From assembly GCA_050486285.1 (NCBI GenBank), contig JBJHCZ010000006.1, positions 62,001-126,000 on the forward strand: 64,000 nucleotides of DNA, read 5' to 3'. The notes under the pieces were generated by a model that ran no database searches, was not told the origin of the DNA, and saw only the letters and a list, made by a program, of their open reading frames with translations. Position 1 is the first letter of the stretch. Every line of letters begins with the position of its first letter. This DNA comes from JAITWN01 sp050486285 (GTDB lineage: Bacteria > Pseudomonadota > Gammaproteobacteria > SZUA-140). Positions 57,245-64,000 of this stretch are shown here, piece by piece. The translations under genes and the position numbers were made by a program.

Positions 57245-58055
57245 ATCCTCCGCCGCGCTGGCCGGGGCGCATGTGCTGGTGACGCGGCCGGAGCACCAGG
57301 CCGCCGGCCTGTGCGAACTGATCGTCGCCGCGGGTGGCCGCGCGTCGCGATTGCCGGTCATCGAGATCGCGGGGCCGGCCGATCCCGTCGCCGTCGATGC
57401 GATACTCGCGCGGCTCTCCGGATTCGATATCGCGATCTTCGTCAGCCCGAATGCGGTCGAGCGGACGCTCGCGCGCCTCGCGCCGCGGGGCTGGCCCGGC
57501 GGGCCGCGCGTCGCGGCAGTCGGGCAGGGCAGCGCGGCGATGCTCGCGCGTCATGGCGTCACCGTCGACATCTGCCCGCGAACCCGCTACGACAGCGAGG
57601 GCCTGCTCGACGAGCCGGCGTTGCAGGCGGTCGAGGGGCTGCGCGTCGTGATCCTTCGCGGCGATGGCGGCCGCGATCTGCTCGCCTCGACGCTGCGCGC
57701 GCGCGGCGCGCAGGTCGAGTTCGCCGAGGTCTACCGTCGCGCGATCCCGGCCGGCGCCGAAGAGGCGCTGCAATCCATCGCCGCCGGCGCACCGGTCGAC
57801 GCGATCGTCGTCACCAGTAACGAGGGCCTGCGCAATCTCGACCGCATCGCCGGCGGCCGCTTGCATGACTGGCTGCGCGCGCGCCAGCTCATCGTGATCA
57901 GCGCGCGCGCGGCGGCGCTCGCCGATGAACTCGGCTTTACGCATACGGCGCGCGTCGCCGCCGAGGCGAGCGATGCCGGCCTGTTCGCGGCGTTGCAACG
58001 TTGGCGCAGCGAGACCGGCGGTACCGACGACAGGGGAGCGCGGCATGTCCACTGA
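57231..58055 (+). CDS. hemD: Uroporphyrinogen-III synthase
   Basis: 274 aa. It cyclises and inverts ring D of hydroxymethylbilane. The sequence is variable in this family, but VLVTRPEHQAAGLCELIVAAGG, FVSPNAVERTL, VAAVGQGSAAML, RYDSEGLLDEPAL and VILRGDGGRDLL are the recurring segments. It lies between hemC (14-nt overlap) and hemX (11-nt overlap). Confidence 0.94.
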   Translation: MPAHESSAALAGAHVLVTRPEHQAAGLCELIVAAGGRASRLPVIEIAGPADPVAVDAILARLSGFDIAIFVSPNAVERTLARLAPRGWPGGPRVAAVGQGSAAMLARHGVTVDICPRTRYDSEGLLDEPALQAVEGLRVVILRGDGGRDLLASTLRARGAQVEFAEVYRRAIPAGAEEALQSIAAGAPVDAIVVTSNEGLRNLDRIAGGRLHDWLRARQLIVISARAAALADELGFTHTARVAAEASDAGLFAALQRWRSETGGTDDRGARHVH

Positions 58056-59280
58056 CAGCAAAGACGGAGACAGCGGTCGCGACGCAGCCGGCGCCGCAGG
58101 CGTGGCGAAGCCGAACGACACCCCCGCCGCGGATTCAGCCGAGCCGAAGGCCGCAGCCGCGGCAGGCACAACGAAACCGAATGACGCCCCCGCCGCAAAG
58201 GCCGCTACGCAGAAATCATCGACGCCGAAAACGGCATCCCGCGCCCCGGCGGGCCGCGGTCCCGGCACGCTGATCGCGGTCCTGGCATTGCTGGTCGCGC
58301 TGGCGGCGCTCGGCGCGAGCTGGCAGGCCTGGCAGCAGTCGGCCGGGACGCGCGCCGCGCTCGACGAGATCCCGCCCGCGCTCGGGCGCGTCGAGGCGCG
58401 CATCGACGCGCTCGATTCGGATGTCGATGCGATCGCGCCGCGACTCGAGACCGGTCTGCGCCGCGAGATCGAGGCCTTCGACGAGCGCCTCGCGGCGTTG
58501 CATGATCTGCTGCGCAAGACCGCGACGCCGGCGCACGAACCGGCCGATATCGAACACCTGCTGCTGATCGCGAATGACAGCCTGATCCTGCAGCACGATG
58601 TCACCACCGCGCTCGCCGCGCTGCGCAGCGCCGACGAACGCCTGCGCGCGCTCGCCGATCCCGCCTTCGCCGATACCCGCCGCCGCCTCGCGAGCGAGAT
58701 CGCGGCGTTGCAGTCGTTACCTCGCCCGGACATCACCGGCGCCGCGTTCGCGATCTCCGGCCTGCAACAGCAGATCGATGCGCTGACGCTCGAAAGCCTG
58801 CGCGCGCCGGGCGGCGCGCGCGAGGCCCCGGGTCTCGCCGACGATAACGGCGAGCCCGGAGACCTGTCGGGCTGGCGCGCGGTGATGGAAGACCTGTGGG
58901 CGCGGCTGTCCAGTCTCTTCGTGATCCGGCGCGGCGACGAGGCCGACGGCCCGCTGATCGCGCCCGACCAGCGCGTGTTCCTGAACCAGAACCTGCGGCT
59001 TCAGCTCGAGTCGGCGCGGCTGGCCTTGCTGTCGCGCGACGCGGAGGGTCTGCGCCATCATCTCGGGATCGCGCGCGACTGGCTTGCGCGCCATTACGAT
59101 GCCGACGATGCCCGCGTCGCCGCGCTGCTCGGCGGCATCGACGAACTCGCGCGACTCGACATCGCGCCCGACATGCCGGACATCAGTGCCTCGCTGAAGG
59201 CGTTGCGCGAGGCGCTCGAGCGCCGCCGCGGCCCGATCCTCGACGACGCGGGCGCCGCTGCGTCCGGGCAGGGGTCGTGA
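58045..59280 (+). CDS. hemX: HemX family membrane protein
   Basis: 411 aa from ATG 58045, with GGGGAG upstream; the frame is open earlier but overlaps hemD. The N-terminal 70 residues are Ala/Pro/Lys-rich, followed by one membrane helix (about 75-97: TLIAVLALLVALAALGASW). A coiled-coil and helical periplasmic domain contains IEHLLLIANDSLILQHDVTTALAALRSADERL, the HemX signature. It is often annotated as a uroporphyrinogen methyltransferase, but no methyltransferase motif is visible. It is probably structural in tetrapyrrole synthesis. Confidence 0.9.
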   Translation: MSTDSKDGDSGRDAAGAAGVAKPNDTPAADSAEPKAAAAAGTTKPNDAPAAKAATQKSSTPKTASRAPAGRGPGTLIAVLALLVALAALGASWQAWQQSAGTRAALDEIPPALGRVEARIDALDSDVDAIAPRLETGLRREIEAFDERLAALHDLLRKTATPAHEPADIEHLLLIANDSLILQHDVTTALAALRSADERLRALADPAFADTRRRLASEIAALQSLPRPDITGAAFAISGLQQQIDALTLESLRAPGGAREAPGLADDNGEPGDLSGWRAVMEDLWARLSSLFVIRRGDEADGPLIAPDQRVFLNQNLRLQLESARLALLSRDAEGLRHHLGIARDWLARHYDADDARVAALLGGIDELARLDIAPDMPDISASLKALREALERRRGPILDDAGAAASGQGS

Positions 59281-60509
59281 GGATCCTGTTCGTCACGCTG
59301 GCGGTCCTGCTGATCGCGGTCCTGCTCGCGTTGCTGGCGCTGCGCGATCCCGGCTATGTGCTGATCCAGTTGCACGGCTGGAATATCGAACTCAGCTTCG
59401 TGGCGCTCGCCGCCGCGGCGCTGCTGGTGTTCTTCATCGCTTATTACATGCTGCGCACGCTCGGCGGCGTGCGGCGCTTGCCGCGCCGCTTGCGCGACTG
59501 GCGCTCGCGGCGGCGTGAGCGCAAGGCGCAGGCCGCGCTCGCGCGCGGTTTTCTCGACCTGATCGAAGGACGCTGGGAACGCGCCGAACAGAAACTGCTG
59601 CGCTACGCCGGCGAGGAGGCGGGCGTGCTCGGCTTTCTCGGCGCCGCGCGCGCTGCGCACGCGCAGGGCGCCGGCACCCGCCGCGACCGCTATCTGCAGC
59701 TCGCCTGCCGCACCCTGCCGAATGCCGAGTTCGCGCTGGCGCTGGCGCAGTCGGAGATGCAGCTCGCCGACGGCGAGGTCGAGGCCGCGGCCGCGAACCT
59801 CAAGCGTCTGCATGGCATCGCGCCGAAGAACCGCATCGTGCTCGCGCAACTGCTGCGCCTGTACTCCACGCTCGAGGACTGGGAGCGCGTCGTCGAACTG
59901 CTGCCGGCGCTGCGTCGCCACCAGGTCGTCGACCACGATCGCGCCCGCGCGATCGAACAGCGGGCGTGGCTCGGGCTGATCGAGGCGCCGGGCCTCAACG
60001 ACGAACATGCCCTCGGCCAGGTGTGGCGGCGCGCGCCGGCCGCGATTCGCGATGATGAGACGCTGCTGCGCGCCTATGTCGAACGCCTGCTCGCCTGCGG
60101 TGCCGGCGGTCGCGCGGAGCTGGAACTGTACGATGCGATCGAGCGGCGCTGGAGCGGCCCGCTGGTCTATCTCTACGGCCTCGTCGAGGGCGCGGACCTG
60201 TCGCGCCAGATCCGTCATGCCGAGACTTGGCTGCGCCGTCATGAGCGCGATCCGCTGCTGTTGCTGACGCTCGGTCGCTTGTGCCGGCGCAAGGGGCTGT
60301 GGGGACAGGCCCGTCAATACCTCGAGGCCTGCGTCAAGGCCGGCGGCGTGCCGGAGGCCTGGAGCGAACTCGCGGCGACGCTCGAGGCGGTCGGCGAGAC
60401 CGAGGCGGCCTTGAAATACTATCAGCGGGGCATGCAGGCGATGGAGGCCGAGGCGCATCGCCTCGCCTGGCAGGGACCGGACCGGCAGCGCCTGCTGTCG
60501 TCGTCCTGA
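59277..60509 (+). CDS. hemY: HemY family protein (TPR-containing)
   Basis: 410 aa from GTG 59277, inside the hemX stop (GTGA). Two N-terminal membrane helices (about 2-20 and 38-60) flank LRDPGYVLIQLHGWNIELS, the HemY signature. The rest is helical repeat of TPR type (for example LLLTLGRLCRRKGLWGQARQYLEACVK). This gammaproteobacterial HemY is distinct from the protoporphyrinogen oxidase of the same name. Its role in haem synthesis is poorly defined. It ends the hemCDXY operon. Confidence 0.92.
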   Translation: MRILFVTLAVLLIAVLLALLALRDPGYVLIQLHGWNIELSFVALAAAALLVFFIAYYMLRTLGGVRRLPRRLRDWRSRRRERKAQAALARGFLDLIEGRWERAEQKLLRYAGEEAGVLGFLGAARAAHAQGAGTRRDRYLQLACRTLPNAEFALALAQSEMQLADGEVEAAAANLKRLHGIAPKNRIVLAQLLRLYSTLEDWERVVELLPALRRHQVVDHDRARAIEQRAWLGLIEAPGLNDEHALGQVWRRAPAAIRDDETLLRAYVERLLACGAGGRAELELYDAIERRWSGPLVYLYGLVEGADLSRQIRHAETWLRRHERDPLLLLTLGRLCRRKGLWGQARQYLEACVKAGGVPEAWSELAATLEAVGETEAALKYYQRGMQAMEAEAHRLAWQGPDRQRLLSSS

Positions 60510-60544
60510 TCCCGTCGTTCAGATCCGGGGCAGATCCGGGGACT

Positions 60545-61846
60545 TCAGCGCGCCCGGCGCGCCGGACGGGGGCCGCTGCGTCCGCGCGGCGGGCCGCCGG
60601 GCTTGCCGCCGCCACCGCCGCGGCCGCTGCGACGGCGCTTGCCGTCATGCGCACTGCGCGCCGGCTTGATCGGCGTCGCCAGCAGGTCCGGCGTTACCGG
60701 GGCCGCCGGGATCTTGTGGCCGATGAAGGACTCGATCTCGGGCAGCGAGAAGGAATAGGTCTCGCAGGCGAAGCTGATCGCATCGCCGGCCGCGCCGGCG
60801 CGCGCGGTACGGCCGACGCGATGCACGTAGTCTTCCGGGTCCTGCGGCAGGTCGAAGTTGATGACGTGGCTGACGTCCGGGATGTGCAGCCCGCGTGCGG
60901 CGACATCGGTCGCGACCAGCACCGGCAGGCTGCCGTCGCGGAAACGTGCGAGCAGCTCGATGCGCTTGGTCTGCGGCACATCGCCGGACAGCGTCTCGCC
61001 GTCGATGCCGTTCACGCGCAGGTAGTCGCGCAGACGGTTGCCCGCCTCCTTGGTATTGATGAAGACGAGGATGCGCTTCGGTTCGAGCTTGCGCAGCAGG
61101 CCGAGCAGCAGCGGGATCTTTTCCTCGTTCGAGGTGTAATAGACCTGCTGCTGGACGTTGTCGGCGGTGACGCCCTCGATGACCGGCTTGATCAGTTGCG
61201 GATTGTTCATGTGCTCGTAGGCGAGTTCGAGCACGCGCATCGACAGCGTCGCCGAGAACAGCATGTTCAGGCGCCGGTCGGGCGGCGGCATGCGCCGGAA
61301 CACATAGCGGATGTCCTTGATGAAGCCGAGGTCGAACATGCGGTCGGCCTCGTCGAGCACGACGACCTCGATCGCCTTGAAGTCGAAGATATGCTGCTTG
61401 AAGTAGTCGATCAGCCGCCCCGGCGTCGCGATCAGGATGTCGACGCCCTTTTCGAGCGCCTCGCGCTGTTCGCGGTACCCGGTGCCGCCGTAGACGACGT
61501 CGATCGTGAATTCGGTGTACTTGCCGAGCGCAAGGGCGTCCTTGTGGATCTGGATCGCGAGTTCGCGCGTCGGCGCGATGACCAGCGCGCGCGGCTGGTT
61601 CGGCTTTCGCTCAGGCGACGGCGGACTGCGCAGCAGGCGGTTCAGCAGCGCGATCAGGAACGCGGCGGTCTTGCCGGTGCCGGTCTTCGACTGGCCGCAG
61701 ACATCGCGCCCCGAAAGCGTCGGCGGCAGGGCCTGGGCCTGTATCGGGGTGCAGTGGGAAAATCCCGTTTCCTCAATGGCTTGTTTTATCTGCGCGGGCA
61801 GGTCAAGGGAGGAAAAGGCGATGTCTGTCAGGTGCTTGTTCTCCAT
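60545..61846 (-). CDS. rhlB: DEAD-box ATP-dependent RNA helicase RhlB
   Basis: 433 aa. The Q motif GFSHCTPIQAQALP, Walker A SKTGTGKT (53-60), VVLDEADRMFDLGF (DEAD), SATLS and HRVGRTARAG are all present. The C-terminus is a basic Gly/Arg-rich tail. RhlB is the helicase of the RNA degradosome in gammaproteobacteria. The divergent trxA-rho neighbours are exactly those of E. coli rhlB, which supports the name over other DEAD-box paralogues. Confidence 0.93.
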   Translation of the reverse strand: MENKHLTDIAFSSLDLPAQIKQAIEETGFSHCTPIQAQALPPTLSGRDVCGQSKTGTGKTAAFLIALLNRLLRSPPSPERKPNQPRALVIAPTRELAIQIHKDALALGKYTEFTIDVVYGGTGYREQREALEKGVDILIATPGRLIDYFKQHIFDFKAIEVVVLDEADRMFDLGFIKDIRYVFRRMPPPDRRLNMLFSATLSMRVLELAYEHMNNPQLIKPVIEGVTADNVQQQVYYTSNEEKIPLLLGLLRKLEPKRILVFINTKEAGNRLRDYLRVNGIDGETLSGDVPQTKRIELLARFRDGSLPVLVATDVAARGLHIPDVSHVINFDLPQDPEDYVHRVGRTARAGAAGDAISFACETYSFSLPEIESFIGHKIPAAPVTPDLLATPIKPARSAHDGKRRRSGRGGGGGKPGGPPRGRSGPRPARRAR

Positions 61847-61958
61847 GGGCGCACAGCATAGCAGATTTGCGCCGATTTGCGCCCGCCCCCTCCCGGTTTG
61901 TGCCGCGCGGCGGTTTTGTTGAATAATCGGTATTCAGTTCCTGCAACCGGAGGTACAG

Positions 61959-62285
61959 GTGGGTACGAATATTCAATATGTCTCGGATGGCGAGTTCGAT
62001 CAGAAGGTCCTGAAATCGGACGTCCCGGTGCTGGTCGATTTCTGGGCGGAGTGGTGCGGCCCGTGCAAGATGATCGCGCCGGTCCTCGAAGAGATCGCCG
62101 GCGAGTATGCCGGGCGCCTGACGGTCGCCAAGCTCAACATCGACGACAACCCCGCGACGCCGCCGAAGTACGGCATCCGCGGCATTCCGACCCTGATGCT
62201 GTTCAAGGGCGGCAACGTCGAGGCCACCAAGGTCGGCGCAGTCTCGAAATCCCAGCTGTCGGCGTTCATCGACAGCAACCTCTAG
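61959..62285 (+). CDS. trxA: Thioredoxin 1
   Basis: 108 aa from GTG 61959, preceded by GGAGG. The active site is WCGPCK with Cys33 and Cys36, and DFWAEWCGPCKMIAPVLEEIA and GIRGIPTLMLFKGG are standard. It reduces protein disulfides and is the likely electron donor to the Tpx encoded at 3283. It is divergent from rhlB and upstream of rho. Confidence 0.98.
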   Translation: MGTNIQYVSDGEFDQKVLKSDVPVLVDFWAEWCGPCKMIAPVLEEIAGEYAGRLTVAKLNIDDNPATPPKYGIRGIPTLMLFKGGNVEATKVGAVSKSQLSAFIDSNL

Positions 62286-62556
62286 TCGCGGTTTTCGGGT
62301 CCGTCCCGCGGGCGCCACGGGTGTCCGCGGGGCAGCGCCCCCTCCCGACCCGATGAAAAAATGCTGGACGCTCCCGTTATTTGGTGGTAGCGTTTGTGGC
62401 ATAACAGCGCCATAATGTTTGCTGCCTTCACCGGCAATCTTCCGTTCTTATTTTGCATAAACCCCTGAGAGAACAGCGCAGGTCTGCCGCTTTGCGGGTG
62501 CTCACTGTGTGTCCTGTTCTCCTTCCCAGATCCCAGAACCCGGAATGCACGACCTC
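62286..62556 (+). promoter_or_regulatory. rho leader region
   Basis: 271 bp between trxA and rho. The segment 62380-62470 is comparatively AT-rich and probably holds the rho promoter, but no convincing -35/-10 pair with good spacing is visible. In E. coli a long rho leader mediates Rho-dependent autoregulation, which is plausible here. A 17-codon ATG frame at 62415-62468 lacks a ribosome-binding site. Confidence 0.35.
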
Positions 62557-63813
<1,257 letters not shown>

Positions 63814-63839
63814 AGACCAATGGGGTCAATGGGACCAAT

Positions 63840-63914
63840 GGGGTCAGAGTAAAAGGGGACGCTACCGTTTTCCCGGACCGGGAAAACGGTAGCGTCCCCT
63901 TTTACTCTGACCCC
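63840..63914. repeat. GGGGTCAG-family palindrome, copy 10 (perfect 37-bp arms)
   Basis: Arms 63840-63876 and 63878-63914 are perfect reverse complements around one central A. Each arm has GGGGTCAGAGTAAAAGGGGA followed by CGCTACCGTTTTCCCGG. This is the longest perfect member of the family. It starts 26 bp after the rho stop, preceded by short direct repeats of ACCAATGGGGTCA-type sequence. Confidence 0.95.
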
Positions 63915-64000
63915 GTGGTTCACGACCCCGTGGTTCACGACCCCGTGGTTCACGACCCCGTGGTTCACGACCCCGTGGTTCACGACCCCGTGGTTCACGA
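63911..64000. repeat. 15-bp tandem repeat, six exact units, running off the window
   Basis: The unit CCCCGTGGTTCACGA is repeated exactly six times from 63911 to 64000, and the array reaches the window edge. The first unit shares its CCCC with the right arm of the palindrome before it. Perfect identity points to recent expansion by slippage. It gives an open frame encoding repeated NHGVV, which I do not regard as a gene. Confidence 0.95.

Noticed and set aside
62415..62468. Short leader peptide before rho
   Set aside because: A 17-codon ATG frame exists, but it has no ribosome-binding site and no resemblance to a known leader peptide.
63911..64000. CRISPR array
   Set aside because: Units are 15 bp and contiguous with no spacers; this is a simple tandem repeat, and no cas gene is nearby.

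Overview
The window is a high-G+C chromosomal segment of a gammaproteobacterium that I cannot name to genus. The evidence is the replication-origin block (gyrB-recF-dnaN-dnaA | rpmH-rnpA-yidD-yidC-mnmE), a class I adenylate cyclase, ZapG, the rhlB | trxA-rho arrangement, and a cyaA-argH-algZ-algR-hemC-hemD-hemX-hemY order like that around algR in Pseudomonas. It is motile: there is a complete chemotaxis operon. No tRNA, rRNA or CRISPR array is visible.

Layout. 1-8 kb: a partial membrane-anchored protein, then a minus-strand run with all glycine-cleavage genes (gcvT, gcvH, split gcvPA/gcvPB) that also carries a thiol peroxidase (tpx) and a PfkB kinase, then fbp. 8-13.6 kb: lgt-thyA-folA, zapG, pgl-glk, and an odd fusion of a degraded class II aldolase-like domain with a Dabb domain. 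13.7-24.3 kb: the origin block. The dnaA-dnaN gap holds three DnaA-box-like sites beside AT-rich DNA (likely oriC), and two parS-like ParB sites lie inside recF. 24.3-35.4 kb: cheY-cheZ-mcp-STAS-cheA-cheW-cheY-mcp-cheR-cheD-cheB plus a small protein with a CheZ-like D-x3-Q motif, behind a sigma-28-type promoter. 35.4-42.4 kb: yceI, an integral membrane protein, a LysR regulator, and a moxR-DUF58-transglutaminase-cyclic nucleotide-binding-like operon. 42.6-49.5 kb: mnmG, then TRAP transporter genes dctQM, separated from a convergent dctP by a 2-kb patch of IS3 debris, a small HARE-HTH protein, a 5'-truncated AHSA1-like gene and a RelE/XRE toxin-antitoxin pair. 49.6-64 kb: cyaA, argH, the two-component pair algZ-algR, hemCDXY, rhlB, trxA and rho, ending in a large palindrome and a 15-bp tandem repeat.

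Genes that work together: one-carbon metabolism (gcv genes, thyA, folA), sugar phosphate metabolism (fbp, pgl, glk), initiation and segregation (dnaA, dnaN, recF, gyrB, oriC, parS), membrane protein and lipoprotein biogenesis (yidC, yidD, lgt), tRNA wobble modification (mnmE, mnmG), chemotaxis, and early tetrapyrrole synthesis (hemC, hemD). Many neighbours overlap by ATGA or GTGA, which suggests translational coupling.

The most striking non-genic signal is a dispersed family of intergenic inverted repeats whose outer ends are nearly always GGGGTCAG/CTGACCCC while the inner stems differ between copies but stay self-complementary. At least nine copies occur, one of which forms a good intrinsic terminator. 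A second repeat family, built around a CGCAGGGATGCG core, occurs twice. The other observations I rate highest are the pseudo-aldolase/Dabb fusion, the CheZ-motif protein closing the che operon, the parS-like sites in recF, and the che block lying between mnmE and mnmG, which are neighbours in many gammaproteobacteria.
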